This document shows, piece by piece, positions 1 to 13,844 of a stretch of DNA of 64,000 nucleotides (the first letter of the stretch is position 1; each line of letters begins with the position of its first letter). The DNA lies in assembly GCA_949152475.1 (NCBI GenBank), contig OX424570.1:18286694-18350693 (forward strand), in the 5' to 3' direction. The notes beneath the pieces are model-generated. The model saw only the letters and a program-made list of their open reading frames with translations, searched no databases and had not been told where the DNA came from. The translations under genes were made by a program, and so were the position numbers. This DNA is from Terebella lapidaria. Its lineage: Eukaryota > Annelida > Polychaeta > Terebellida > Terebellidae.

Positions 1-603
1 CGCACCGTTTCCGAGATATGGACGAAAACGAAAAATGCCGACTCGGCAAAAAAATTTAAGGTCAAGGACAAAGTTCATCCATAGTACCCCTTAGACATGT
101 TTGTCTAGGGCGACAAGTCCGAAAATAACGTCCGTTTTGCTCTACGACGCACCGTTTCCAAGACATCGACGAAAACGAAAAATGCTGACTCGGCGAAAAA
201 TTTCGGGTCAAGGTCAAAGTTCATCCATAATACCCTTTAGACATGTTTGTCTAGGGCGACGAGTGCGAAAATAACGTCCGTTTCGCTCTACGAGGCACCG
301 TTTCCGAGATAACGACGAAAACGAAATATGCCGACTCGGTAAAAAAATTTCGGGTCAAGGTCAAAGTTCATCAATAATACCCCTTAGACATGTTTGTCTA
401 GGGCGACGAGTCAGAAAATAACGTCCGTTTTGCTTTACGACCCACCGTTTCCGAGATATCAACGAAAACGATAAATGCTGACTCGGCAAAAAAATTTCGG
501 GTCAAGGTCAAAGTTCATCAATAATACCCCTTAGACATGTTTGTCTAGGGCGACGAGTCCGTAAATAACGTCCGTTTTTCGCTCTACGATGCACCGTTTC
601 CGA

Positions 604-979
604 GATATGCAGGAAGCCTCAAGGATGAATCAGCAAAAAATTATTTTGACCTCTAGGTCAAAGGTCGTTTGACGGATCGATCCCAAAATCAATAGGGTTC
701 TTCCCTGGTGGCATATGAACCTCCATGCAGAGTTCTGCAACTATTGCATAAATATTTTTCCAGTTATCGTCCGGAAACCAAGTCTTAAAATTAGCCTTGA
801 TTTCATCCTCACGGACCTCACGGACCTCCGATCCGGCTCAAAAAGAATAGGGTTCTTCCTCATATAATTTCTGACTTGCGGTGAAAATTTGACAAGGATC
901 CGTCAAGGCAATCTAAAGTTATCGTCCGGAAACCAAAAGTGGCGGAAAAAAAAAAAAAAAAAAAATTCTGCTAAAACTT
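604..979. repeat. Long non-monomer insert (type B) in the satellite
   Basis: It starts at GATATGCAGGAAGCCTCAAG, runs through GACGGATCGATCCCAAAATC and two GTTATCGTCCGGAAACCAA copies, and ends in GGCGGAA plus a long A run and AATTCTGCTAAAA. Sister inserts lie at about 3,981-4,380, 5,157-5,538, 8,552-8,960, 9,737-10,118, 12,234-12,628, 13,402-13,786, 15,617-15,965 and 17,700-18,103. Those near 4,360, 8,940 and 18,080 end in the hairpin AAGGCATTTC...GAAATGCCTT. Body and end resemble the dispersed element R2 at 26.6-26.9 kb, so the inserts are probably pieces of the parent mobile element. Confidence 0.8.
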
Positions 980-1518
980 AATAACGTCCGTTTCGCTCTA
1001 CGACGCACCGTTTCCGAGATATCGACGAAAACGAAAAATGCCGACTCGGCAAAAAAATTTAAGGTCAAGGTCAAAGTTCATCAATAATACCCCTCAGACA
1101 TGTTTGTCTAGGGCGACGAGTCCGAAAATAACGTCCGTTTCGCTCCACGACGCACCGTTTCCGAGATATGGACGAAAACGAAAAATGCCTACTCGGCAAA
1201 AAAATTTAAGGTCAAGGACAAAGTTCATCCATAGTACCCCTTAGACATGTTTGTCTAGGGCGACGAGTCCGAAAATAACGTCCGTTTTGCTCTACGACGC
1301 ACCGTTTCCAAGACATCGACGAAAACGAAAAATGCTGACTCGGCGAAAAATTTCGGGTCAAGGTCAAAGTTCATCCATAATACCCTTTAGACATGTTTGT
1401 CTAGGGCGACGAGTCCGAAAATAACGTCCGTTTCGCTCTACGAGGCAAAGTTTCCGAGATAACGACGAAAACGAAATATGCCGACTCGGTAAAAAAATTT
1501 CGGGTCAAGGTCAAAGTT

Positions 1519-3282
1519 CATCAATAATACCCCTTAGACATGTTTGTCTAGGGCGACGAGTCAGAAAATAACGTCCGTTTTGCTCTACGACCCACCGTTT
1601 CCGAGATATCAACGAAAACGATAAATGCTGACTCGGCAAAAAAATTTCGGGTCAAGGTCAAAGTTCATCAATAATACCCCTTAGACATGTTTGTCTAGGG
1701 CGACGAGTCCATAAATAACGTCCGTTTTTCACTCTACAATGCACCGTTTCCGAGATATTGACGAAAACGAAAAATGCCGACTCGGCAAAAAAATTTAAAG
1801 TCAAGGTCAAAGTTCATCCATAGTACCCCTTAGACATGTTTGACTAGGGCGACGAGTCCGAAAATAACGTCCGTTTCGCTCTACGACGCACCGTTTCTGA
1901 GATATCGACGAAAACGAAAAATGCCGACTCGGCGAAAAATTTCGGGTCAAGGTCAAAGTTCATCCATAATACCCTTTAGACATGTTTGTCTAGGGCGACG
2001 AGTCCGAAAATAACGTCCGTTTCTCTCCACGAGGCACCGTTTCAGAGATATCGACGAAAACGAAAACTGCCAACTCGGCAAAAAAATTTCGGGTCAAGGT
2101 CAAAGTTCATCCATAATACCCCTTAGACATGTTTGTCTAGGGCGACGAGTCCGAAAATAAAGTCCGTTTCGCTCTACGACGCACCGTTTCCGAGATATCG
2201 ACGAAAACGAAAAATGCCGACTCGGCAAAAAAATTTAAGGTCAAGGTCAAAGTTCATCCATAATACCCCTTAGACATGTTTGTCTAGGGCGACGAGTCCG
2301 AAAATAACGTCCGTTTTGCTCTACGAGGCACCGTTTCCGAGATATCGACGAAAACGAAAAATGCCGACTCGGCAAAAAATTTCGGGTCAAGGTCAAAGTT
2401 CATCAATAATACCCCTTAGACATGTTTGTCTAGGGCGACGAGTCAGAAAATAACGTCCGTTTTGCTCTACGACCCACCGTTTCCGAGATATCAACGAAAA
2501 CGATAAATGCTGACTCGGCAAAAAAATTTCGGGTCAAGGTCAAAGTTCATCAATAATACCCCTTAGACATGTTTGTCTAGGGCGACGAGTCCGTAAATAA
2601 CGTCCGTTTTTCACTCTACAATGCACCGTTTCCGAGATATTGACGAAAACGAAAAATGCCGACTCGGCAAAAAAATTTAAAGTCAAGGTCAAAGTTCATC
2701 CATAGTACCCCTTAGACATGTTTGACTAGGGCGACGAGTCCGAAAATAACGTCCGTTTCGTTCTACGACGCACCGTTTCTGAGATATCGACGAAAACGAA
2801 AAATGCCGACTCGGCGAAAAATTTCGGGTCAAGGTCAAAGTTCATCCATAATACCCTTTAGACATGTTTGTCTAGGGCGACGAGTCCGAAAATAACGTCC
2901 GTTTCTCTCCACGAGGCACCGTTTCAGAGATATCGACGAAAACGAAAACTGCCAACTCGGCAAAAAAATTTCGGGTCAAGGTCAAAGTTCATCCATAATA
3001 CCCCTTAGACATGTTTGTCTAGGGCGACGAGTCCGAAAATAAAGTCCGTTTCGCTCTACGACGCACCGTTTCCGAGATATCGACGAAAACGAAAAATGCC
3101 GACTCGGCAAAAAAATTTAAGGTCAAGGTCAAAGTTCATCCATAATACCCCTTAGACATGTTTGTCTAGGGCGACGAGTCCGAAAATAACGTCCGTTTTG
3201 CTCTACGAGGCACCGTTTCCGAGATATCGACGAAAACGAAAAATGCCAACTCGGCAAAAAATTTCGGGTCAAGGTCAAAGTT
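1519..3282. repeat. 882-bp tandem duplication (six monomers) inside HOR copy 1
   Basis: Sequence from about 1,519 to 2,400 is repeated from about 2,401 to 3,282. After 2,400 the text returns to the CATCAATAATACCCC / GAGTCAGAAAA monomer instead of going on to the CATTCATAATACCCTCAAG monomer as copies 2 and 3 do. The offset of 882 is six monomers of 147, as expected for out-of-register exchange. The exact ends lie within shared sequence. Confidence 0.85.
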
Positions 3283-3659
3283 CATTCATAATACCCTCAA
3301 GACATGTTTGTCTAGGGCGACGAGTCCGAAAATAACGTCCGTTTCGCTCTACGACGCACCGTTTCCGAGATATCGACGAAAACGAAAACTGCCGACTCGG
3401 AAAAAAATTTCGGGTCAAGGTCAAAGTTCATCCATAATACCCCTTAGACATGTTTGACTTGGGCAACGAGTCCGAAAATAACGTCCGTTTCGCTCTACGA
3501 CGCACCGTTTCCGAGATATCGACGAAAACGAAAAGTGCCGACTTGGCAAAAAAATTTCGGGTCAAGGTCAAAGTTCATCCATAATACCCTTTAGACATGT
3601 TTGTCTAGGGCGACGAGTCCGAAAATAACGTCCGTTTCGCTCTACGATGTACCGTTTCC

Positions 3660-3905
3660 GAGATATGCATGATGCCTCAAGGATGACTCAGCAAAAAATT
3701 ATTTCGACCTCTAGGTCAAAGGTCGTTTGAGGTATCGATCCCAAAATCAATAGGGTTCTTCCCTGGTGATATATAAACCTCCGTGCAAAATTCTGCAACT
3801 ATTGCCTGAATATTTTTTGAGTTATCGTCCGGAAACCAAGTTCCTCGATTTCATCCTCACGGACCTCACGGACCTCGGAGCCGGATCAAAAAAAAAAGTA
3901 CACCC
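3660..3905. repeat. Short non-monomer insert (type A) in the satellite
   Basis: It starts GATATGCATGATGCCTCAAG and ends at GGATCAAAAAAAAAAGTACA. It is a shorter relative of the B insert, sharing the GATCCCAAAATCAATAGGG and GTTATCGTCCGGAAACCAAG blocks. Copies recur near 7,342, 8,242, 11,925, 15,298 and 17,370, each a few dozen bases upstream of a B insert or, at 7,590, upstream of monomers through the 900-bp duplication. Confidence 0.75.
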
Positions 3906-5598
3906 TAGAGATGTTTGTCTAGGGCGACGAGTCCGAAAATAACGTCCGTTTCGCTCTACGACGCACGGTTTCCGAGATATGCAGGAAGCCTCAAGGATGA
4001 ATCAGCAAAAAATTATTTTGACCTCTAGGTCAAAGGTCGTTTGACGGATCGATCCCAAAATCAATAGGGTTCTTCCCTGGTGGCATATGAACCTCCATGC
4101 AGAGTTCTGCAACTATTGCATAAATATTTTTCCAGTTATCGTCCGGAAACCAAGTCTTAAAATTAGCCTTGATTTCATCCTCACGGACCTCACGGACCTC
4201 GGATCCGGCTCAAAAAGAATAGGTTCTTCCTCATATCATTTCTGACTTGCGGTGAAAATTTGACAAGGATCCGTCAAGGCAATCTAAAGTTATCGTCCGG
4301 AAACCAAAAGTGGCGGAAAAAAAAAAAAAAAAAAAAAAAAAAATTCTGCTAAAACCATAAAGGCATTTCTGCCGAAATGCCTTAATAACGTCCGTTTCGC
4401 TCTACGACGCACCGTTTCCGAGATATCGACGAAAACGAAAAATGCCGACTCGGCAAAAAAATTTAAGGTCAAGGTCAAAGTTCATCAATAATACCCCTCA
4501 GACATATTTGTCTAGGGCGACGAGTCCGAAAATAACGTCCGTTTCGCTCCACGACGCACCGTTTCCGAGATATGGACGAAAACGAAAAATGCCGACTCGG
4601 CAAAAAAATTTAAGGTCAAGGACAAAGTTCATCCATAGTACCCCTTAGACATGTTTGTCTAGGGCGACAAGTCCGAAAATAACGTCCGTTTTGCTCTACG
4701 ACGCACCGTTTCCAAGACATCGACGAAAACGAAAAATGCTGACTCGGCGAAAAATTTCGGGTCAAGGTCAAAGTTCATCCATAATACCCTTTAGACATGT
4801 TTGTCTAGGGCGACGAGTGCGAAAATAACGTCCGTTTCGCTCTACGAGGCACCGTTTCCGAGATGACGACGAAAACGAAATATGCCGACTCGGTAAAAAA
4901 ATTTCGGGTCAAGGTCAAAGTTCATCAATAATACCCCTTAGACATGTTTGTCTAGGGCGACGAGTCAGAAAATAACGTCCGTTTTGCTTTACGACCCACC
5001 GTTTCCGAGATATCAACGAAAACGATAAATGCTGACTCGGCAAAAAAATTTCGGGTCAAGGTCAAAGTTCATCAATAATACCCCTTAGACATGTTTGTCT
5101 AGGGCGACGAGTCCGTAAATAACGTCCGTTTTTCGCTCTACGATGCACCGTTTCCGAGATATGCAGGAAGCCTCAAGGATGAATCAGCAAAAAATTATTT
5201 TGACCTCTAGGTCAAAGGTCGTTTGACGGATCGATCCCAAAATCAATAGGGTTCTTCCCTGGTGGCATATGAACCTCCATGCAGAGTTCTGCAACTATTG
5301 CATAAATATTTTTCCAGTTATCGTCCGGAAACCAAGTCTTAAAATTAGCCTTGATTTCATCCTCACGGACCTCACGGACCTCCGATCCGGCTCAAAAAGA
5401 ATAGGGTTCTTCCTCATATAATTTCTGACTTGCGGTGAAAATTTGACAAGGATCCGTCAAGGCAATCTAAAGTTATCGTCCGGAAACCAAAAGTGGCGGA
5501 AAAAAAAAAAAAAAAAAAAAAAAAAATTCTGCTAAAACTTAATAACGTCCGTTTCGCTCTACGACGCACCGTTTCCGAGATATCGACGAAAACGAAAA

Positions 5599-8500
5599 AT
5601 GCCGACTCGGCAAAAAAATTTAAGGTCAAGGTCAAAGTTCATCAATAATACCCCTCAGACATGTTTGTCTAGGGCGACGAGTCCGAAAATAACGTCCGTT
5701 TCGCTCCACGACGCACCGTTTCCGAGATATGGACGAAAACGAAAAATGCCTACTCGGCAAAAAAATTTAAGGTCAAGGACAAAGTTCATCCATAGTACCC
5801 CTTAGACATGTTTGTCTAGGGCGACGAGTCCGAAAATAACGTCCGTTTTGCTCTACGACGCACCGTTTCCAAGACATCGACGAAAACGAAAAATGCTGAC
5901 TCGGCGAAAAATTTCGGGTCAAGGTCAAAGTTCATCCATAATACCCTTTAGACATGTTTGTCTAGGGCGACGAGTCCGAAAATAACGTCCGTTTCGCTCT
6001 ACGAGGCACCGTTTCCGAGATAACGACGAAAACGAAATATGCCGACTCGGTAAAAAAATTTCGGGTCAAGGTCAAAGTTCATCAATAATACCCCTTAGAC
6101 ATGTTTGTCTAGGGCGACGAGTCAGAAAATAACGTCCGTTTTGCTCTACGACCCACCGTTTCCGAGATATCAACGAAAACGATAAATGCTGACTCGGCAA
6201 AAAAATTTCGGGTCAAGGTCAAAGTTCATCAATAATACCCCTTAGACATGTTTGTCTAGGGCGACGAGTCCGTAAATAACGTCCGTTTTTCACTCTACAA
6301 TGCACCGTTTCCGAGATATTGACGAAAACGAAAAATGCCGACTCGGCAAAAAAATTTAAAGTCAAGGTCAAAGTTCATCCATAGTACCCCTTAGACATGT
6401 TTGACTAGGGCGACGAGTCCGAAAATAACGTCCGTTTCGCTCTACGACGCACCGTTTCTGAGATATCGACGAAAACGAAAAATGCCGACTCGGCGAAAAA
6501 TTTCGGGTCAAGGTCAAAGTTCATCCATAATACCCTTTAGACATGTTTGTCTAGGGCGACGAGTCCGAAAATAACGTCCGTTTCTCTCCACGAGGCACCG
6601 TTTCAGAGATATCGACGAAAACGAAAACTGCCAACTCGGCAAAAAAATTTCGGGTCGAGGTCAAAGTTCATCCATAATACCCCTTAGACATGTTTGTCTA
6701 GGGCGACGAGTCCGAAAATAAAGTCCGTTTCGCTCTACGACGCACCGTTTCCGAGATATCGACGAAAACGAAAAATGCCGACTCGGCAAAAAAATTTAAG
6801 GTCAAGGTCAAAGTTCATCCATAATACCCCTTAGACATGTTTGTCTAGGGCGACGAGTCCGAAAATAACGTCCGTTTTGCTCTACGAGGCACCGTTTCCG
6901 AGATATCGACGAAAACGAAAAATGCCGACTCGGCAAAAAATTTCGGGTCAAGGTCAAAGTTCATTCATAATACCCTCAAGACATGTTTGTCTAGGGCGAC
7001 GAGTCCGAAAATAACGTCCGTTTCGCTCTACGACGCACCGTTTCCGAGATATCGACGAAAACGAAAACTGCCGACTCGGAAAAAAATTTCGGGTCAAGGT
7101 CAAAGTTCATCCATAATACCCCTTAGACATGTTTGACTTGGGCAACGAGTCCGAAAATAACGTCCGTTTCGCTCTACGACGCACCGTTTCCGAGATATCG
7201 ACGAAAACGAAAAGTGCCGACTTGGCAAAAAAATTTCGGGTCAAGGTCAAAGTTCATCCATAATACCCTTTAGACATGTTTGTCTAGGGCGACGAGTCCG
7301 AAAATAACGTCCGTTTCGCTCTACGATGTACCGTTTCCGAGATATGCATGATGCCTCAAGGATGACTCAGCAAAAAATTATTTCGACCTCTAGGTCAAAG
7401 GTCGTTTGAGGTATCGATCCCAAAATCAATAGGGTTCTTCCCTGGTGATATATAAACCTCCGTGCAAAATTCTGCAACTATTGCCTGAATATTTTTTGAG
7501 TTATCGTCCGGAAACCAAGTTCCTCGATTTCATCCTCACGGACCTCACGGACCTCGGAGCCGGATCAAAAAAAAAAGTACACCCTAGAGATGTTTGTCTA
7601 GGGCGACGAGTCCGAAAATAAAGTCCGTTTCGCTCTACGACGCACCGTTTCCGAGATATCGACGAAAACGAAAAATGCCGACTCGGCAAAAAAATTTAAG
7701 GTCAAGGTCAAAGTTCATCCATAATACCCCTTAGACATGTTTGTCTAGGGCGACGAGTCCGAAAATAACGTCCGTTTTGCTCTACGAGGCACCGTTTCCG
7801 AGATATCGACGAAAACGAAAAATGCCGACTCGGCAAAAAATTTCGGGTCAAGGTCAAAGTTCATTCATAATACCCTCAAGACATGTTTGTCTAGGGCGAC
7901 GAGTCCGAAAATAACGTCCGTTTCGCTCTACGACGCACCGTTTCCGAGATATCGACGAAAACGAAAACTGCCGACTCGGAAAAAAATTTCGGGTCAAGGT
8001 CAAAGTTCATCCATAATACCCCTTAGACATGTTTGACTTGGGCAACGAGTCCGAAAATAACGTCCGTTTCGCTCTACGACGCACCGTTTCCGAGATATCG
8101 ACGAAAACGAAAAGTGCCGACTTGGCAAAAAAATTTCGGGTCAAGGTCAAAGTTCATCCATAATACCCTTTAGACATGTTTGTCTAGGGCGACGAGTCCG
8201 AAAATAACGTCCGTTTCGCTCTACGATGTACCGTTTCCGAGATATGCATGATGCCTCAAGGATGACTCAGCAAAAAATTATTTCGACCTCTAGGTCAAAG
8301 GTCGTTTGAGGTATCGATCCCAAAATCAATAGGGTTCTTCCCTGGTGATATATAAACCTCCGTGCAAAATTCTGCAACTATTGCCTGAATATTTTTTGAG
8401 TTATCGTCCGGAAACCAAGTTCCTCGATTTCATCCTCACGGACCTCACGGACCTCGGAGCCGGATCAAAAAAAAAAGTACACCCTAGAGATGTTTGTCTA

Positions 8501-10178
8501 GGGCGACGAGTCCGAAAATAACGTCCGTTTCGCTCTACGACGCACGGTTTCCGAGATATGCAGGAAGCCTCAAGGATGAATCAGCAAAAAATTATTTTGA
8601 CCTCTAGGTCAAAGGTCGTTTGACGGATCGATCCCAAAATCAATAGGGTTCTTCCCTGGTGGCATATGAACCTCCATGCAGAGTTCTGCAACTATTGCAT
8701 AAATATTTTTCCAGTTATCGTCCGGAAACCAAGTCTTAAAATTAGCCTTGATTTCATCCTCACGGACCTCACGGACCTCGGATCCGGCTCAAAAAGAATA
8801 GGTTCTTCCTCATATCATTTCTGACTTGCGGTGAAAATTTGACAAGGATCCGTCAAGGCAATCTAAAGTTATCGTCCGGAAACCAAAAGTGGCGGAAAAA
8901 AAAAAAAAAAAAAAAAAAAAAATTCTGCTAAAACCATAAAGGCATTTCTGCCGAAATGCCTTAATAACGTCCGTTTCGCTCTACGACGCACCGTTTCCGA
9001 GATATCGACGAAAACGAAAAATGCCGACTCGGCAAAAAAATTTAAGGTCAAGGTCAAAGTTCATCAATAATACCCCTCAGACATATTTGTCTAGGGCGAC
9101 GAGTCCGAAAATAACGTCCGTTTCGCTCCACGACGCACCGTTTCCGAGATATGGACGAAAACGAAAAATGCCGACTCGGCAAAAAAATTTAAGGTCAAGG
9201 ACAAAGTTCATCCATAGTACCCCTTAGACATGTTTGTCTAGGGCGACAAGTCCGAAAATAACGTCCGTTTTGCTCTACGACGCACCGTTTCCAAGACATC
9301 GACGAAAACGAAAAATGCTGACTCGGCGAAAAATTTCGGGTCAAGGTCAAAGTTCATCCATAATACCCTTTAGACATGTTTGTCTAGGGCGACGAGTGCG
9401 AAAATAACGTCCGTTTCGCTCTACGAGGCACCGTTTCCGAGATGACGACGAAAACGAAATATGCCGACTCGGTAAAAAAATTTCGGGTCAAGGTCAAAGT
9501 TCATCAATAATACCCCTTAGACATGTTTGTCTAGGGCGACGAGTCAGAAAATAACGTCCGTTTTGCTTTACGACCCACCGTTTCCGAGATATCAACGAAA
9601 ACGATAAATGCTGACTCGGCAAAAAAATTTCGGGTCAAGGTCAAAGTTCATCAATAATACCCCTTAGACATGTTTGTCTAGGGCGACGAGTCCGTAAATA
9701 ACGTCCGTTTTTCGCTCTACGATGCACCGTTTCCGAGATATGCAGGAAGCCTCAAGGATGAATCAGCAAAAAATTATTTTGACCTCTAGGTCAAAGGTCG
9801 TTTGACGGATCGATCCCAAAATCAATAGGGTTCTTCCCTGGTGGCATATGAACCTCCATGCAGAGTTCTGCAACTATTGCATAAATATTTTTCCAGTTAT
9901 CGTCCGGAAACCAAGTCTTAAAATTAGCCTTGATTTCATCCTCACGGACCTCACGGACCTCCGATCCGGCTCAAAAAGAATAGGGTTCTTCCTCATATAA
10001 TTTCTGACTTGCGGTGAAAATTTGACAAGGATCCGTCAAGGCAATCTAAAGTTATCGTCCGGAAACCAAAAGTGGCGGAAAAAAAAAAAAAAAAAAAAAA
10101 AAAAAATTCTGCTAAAACTTAATAACGTCCGTTTCGCTCTACGACGCACCGTTTCCGAGATATCGACGAAAACGAAAA
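5599..10178. repeat. Satellite higher-order repeat, copy 2 (4,580 bp, contains 900-bp duplication)
   Basis: Same variant order as copy 1. The excess over copy 3 is explained by an exact-looking 900-bp tandem duplication (6,721-7,620 and 7,621-8,520). Removing it gives about 3,680 bp, the length of copy 1 without its own duplication. Confidence 0.85.
6721..8520. repeat. 900-bp tandem duplication inside HOR copy 2
   Basis: 6,721-7,620 and 7,621-8,520 look identical base for base when read line by line. The sequence shared at the junction is TGTTTGTCTAGGGCGACGAG plus CCGAAAATA, at the end of a 240-bp insert on one side and of an ordinary monomer on the other. This indicates recombination between two monomer ends. 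The block carries one short insert (about 7,342-7,590, repeated at 8,242-8,490). Confidence 0.9.
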
Positions 10179-13100
10179 ATGCCGACTCGGCAAAAAAATT
10201 TAAGGTCAAGGTCAAAGTTCATCAATAATACCCCTCAGACATGTTTGTCTAGGGCGACGAGTCCGAAAATAACGTCCGTTTCGCTCCACGACGCACCGTT
10301 TCCGAGATATGGACGAAAACGAAAAATGCCTACTCGGCAAAAAAATTTAAGGTCAAGGACAAAGTTCATCCATAGTACCCCTTAGACATGTTTGTCTAGG
10401 GCGACGAGTCCGAAAATAACGTCCGTTTTGCTCTACGACGCACCGTTTCCAAGACATCGACGAAAACGAAAAATGCTGACTCGGCGAAAAATTTCGGGTC
10501 AAGGTCAAAGTTCATCCATAATACCCTTTAGACATGTTTGTCTAGGGCGACGAGTCCGAAAATAACGTCCGTTTCGCTCTACGAGGCACCGTTTCCGAGA
10601 TAACGACGAAAACGAAATATGCCGACTCGGTAAAAAAATTTCGGGTCAAGGTCAAAGTTCATCAATAATACCCCTTAGACATGTTTGTCTAGGGCGACGA
10701 GTCAGAAAATAACGTCCGTTTTGCTCTACGACCCACCGTTTCCGAGATATCAACGAAAACGATAAATGCTGACTCGGCAAAAAAATTTCGGGTCAAGGTC
10801 AAAGTTCATCAATAATACCCCTTAGACATGTTTGTCTAGGGCGACGAGTCCGTAAATAACGTCCGTTTTTCACTCTACAATGCACCGTTTCCGAGATATT
10901 GACGAAAACGAAAAATGCCGACTCGGCAAAAAAATTTAAAGTCAAGGTCAAAGTTCATCCATAGTACCCCTTAGACATGTTTGACTAGGGCGACGAGTCC
11001 GAAAATAACGTCCGTTTCGCTCTACGACGCACCGTTTCTGAGATATCGACGAAAACGAAAAATGCCGACTCGGCGAAAAATTTCGGGTCAAGGTCAAAGT
11101 TCATCCATAATACCCTTTAGACATGTTTGTCTAGGGCGACGAGTCCGAAAATAACGTCCGTTTCTCTCCACGAGGCACCGTTTCAGAGATATCGACGAAA
11201 ACGAAAACTGCCAACTCGGCAAAAAAATTTCGGGTCGAGGTCAAAGTTCATCCATAATACCCCTTAGACATGTTTGTCTAGGGCGACGAGTCCGAAAATA
11301 AAGTCCGTTTCGCTCTACGACGCACCGTTTCCGAGATATCGACGAAAACGAAAAATGCCGACTCGGCAAAAAAATTTAAGGTCAAGGTCAAAGTTCATCC
11401 ATAATACCCCTTAGACATGTTTGTCTAGGGCGACGAGTCCGAAAATAACGTCCGTTTTGCTCTACGAGGCACCGTTTCCGAGATATCGACGAAAACGAAA
11501 AATGCCGACTCGGCAAAAAATTTCGGGTCAAGGTCAAAGTTCATTCATAATACCCTCAAGACATGTTTGTCTAGGGCGACGAGTCCGAAAATAACGTCCG
11601 TTTCGCTCTACGACGCACCGTTTCCGAGATATCGACGAAAACGAAAACTGCCGACTCGGAAAAAAATTTCGGGTCAAGGTCAAAGTTCATCCATAATACC
11701 CCTTAGACATGTTTGACTTGGGCAACGAGTCCGAAAATAACGTCCGTTTCGCTCTACGACGCACCGTTTCCGAGATATCGACGAAAACGAAAAGTGCCGA
11801 CTTGGCAAAAAAATTTCGGGTCAAGGTCAAAGTTCATCCATAATACCCTTTAGACATGTTTGTCTAGGGCGACGAGTCCGAAAATAACGTCCGTTTCGCT
11901 CTACGATGTACCGTTTCCGAGATATGCATGATGCCTCAAGGATGACTCAGCAAAAAATTATTTCGACCTCTAGGTCAAAGGTCGTTTGAGGTATCGATCC
12001 CAAAATCAATAGGGTTCTTCCCTGGTGATATATAAACCTCCGTGCAAAATTCTGCAACTATTGCCTGAATATTTTTTGAGTTATCGTCCGGAAACCAAGT
12101 TCCTCGATTTCATCCTCACGGACCTCACGGACCTCGGAGCCGGATCAAAAAAAAAAGTACACCCTAGAGATGTTTGTCTAGGGCGACGAGTCCGAAAATA
12201 ACGTCCGTTTCGCTCTACGACACACGGTTTCCGAGATATGCAGGAAGCCTCAAGGATGAATCAGCAAAAAATTATTTTGACCTCTAGGTCAAAGGTCGTT
12301 TGACGGATCGATCCCAAAATCAATAGGGTTCTTCCCTGGTGGCATATGAACCTCCATGCAGAGTTCTGCAACTATTGCATAAATATTTTTCCAGTTATCG
12401 TCCGGAAACCAAGTCTTAAAATTAGCCTTGATTTCATCCTCACGGACCTCACGGACCTCGGATCCGGCTCAAAAAGAATAGGTTCTTCCTCATATCATTT
12501 CTGACTTGCGGTGAAAATTTGACAAGGATCCGTCAAGGCAATCTAAAGTTATCGTCCGGAAACCAAAAGTGGCGGAAAAAAAAAAAAAAAAAAAAAAAAA
12601 AAATTCTGCTAAAACCATAACAAACCCTTAATAACGTCCGTTTCGCTCTACGACGCGCCGTTTCCGAGATATCGACGAAAACGAAAAATGCCGACTCGGC
12701 AAAAAAATTTAAGGTCAAGGTCAAAGTTCATCAATAATACCCCTCAGACATGTTTGTCTAGGGCGACGAGTCCGAAAATAACGTCCGTTTCGCTCCACGA
12801 CGCACCGTTTCCGAGATATGGACGAAAACGAAAAATGCCGACTCGGCAAAAAAATTTAAGGTCAAGGACAAAGTTCATCCATAGTACCCCTTAGACATGT
12901 TTGTCTAGGGCGACAAGTCCGAAAATAACGTCCGTTTTGCTCTACGACGCACCGTTTCCAAGACATTGACGAAAACGAAAAATGCTGACTCGGCGAAAAA
13001 TTTCGGGTCAAGGTCAAAGTTCATCCATAATACCCTTTAGACATGTTTGTCTAGGGCGACGAGTGCGAAAATAACGTCCGTTTCGCTCTACGAGGCACCG

Positions 13101-13844
13101 TTTCCGAGATGACGACGAAAACGAAATATGCCGACTCGGTAAAAAAATTTCGGGTCAAGGTCAAAGTTCATCAATAATACCCCTTAGACATGTTTGTCTA
13201 GGGCGACGAGTCAGAAAATAACGTCCGTTTTGCTTTACGACCCACCGTTTCCGAGATATCAACGAAAACGATAAATGCTGACTCGGCAAAAAAATTTCGG
13301 GTCAAGGTCAAAGTTCATCAATAATACCCCTTAGACATGTTTGTCTAGGGCGACGAGTCCGTAAATAACGTCCGTTTTTCGCTCTACGATGCACCGTTTC
13401 CGAGATATGCAGGAAGCCTCAAGGATGAATCAGCAAAAAATTATTTTGACCTCTAGGTCAAAGGTCGTTTGACGGATCGATCCCAAAATCAATAGGGTTC
13501 TTCCCTGGTGGCATATGAACCTCCATGCAGAGTTCTGCAACTATTGCATAAATATTTTTCCAGTTATCGTCCGGAAACCAAGTCTTAAAATTAGCCTTGA
13601 TTTCATCCTCACGGACCTCACGGACCTCCGATCCGGCTCAAAAAGAATAGGGTTCTTCCTCATATAATTTCTGACTTGCGGTGAAAATTTGACAAGGATC
13701 CGTCAAGGCAATCTAAAGTTATCGTCCGGAAACCAAAAGTGGCGGAAAAAAAAAAAAAAAAAAAAAAAAAAATTCTGCTAAAACTTAATAACGTCCGTTT
13801 CGCTCTACGACGCACCGTTTCCGAGATATCGACGAAAACGAAAA
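10179..13844. repeat. Satellite higher-order repeat, copy 3 (3,666 bp, no internal duplication)
   Basis: This copy has neither internal duplication, so it shows the basic unit. It is 13 bp shorter mainly because the hairpin AAAGGCATTTCTGCCGAAATG seen near 4,360 and 8,940 is replaced by AACAAACCC near 12,620. A fourth copy starts at 13,845 and keeps the same order to about 14,870. Confidence 0.85.

Larger units (their letters stand above)
1038..5598. repeat. Satellite higher-order repeat, copy 1 (4,561 bp, contains 882-bp duplication)
   Basis: I set the phase at a monomer after a poly-A-ended insert. The unit reads as two poly-A-ended inserts, with about five monomers after one and about twelve after the other. 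Length without the internal duplication is 3,679 bp. The same order of diagnostic variants (TATGGACGAAAAC, CATCGACGAAAAC, GAGTCAGAAAATAAC, TTTTTCACTCTACAATG) recurs in copies 2 and 3. Confidence 0.85.
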
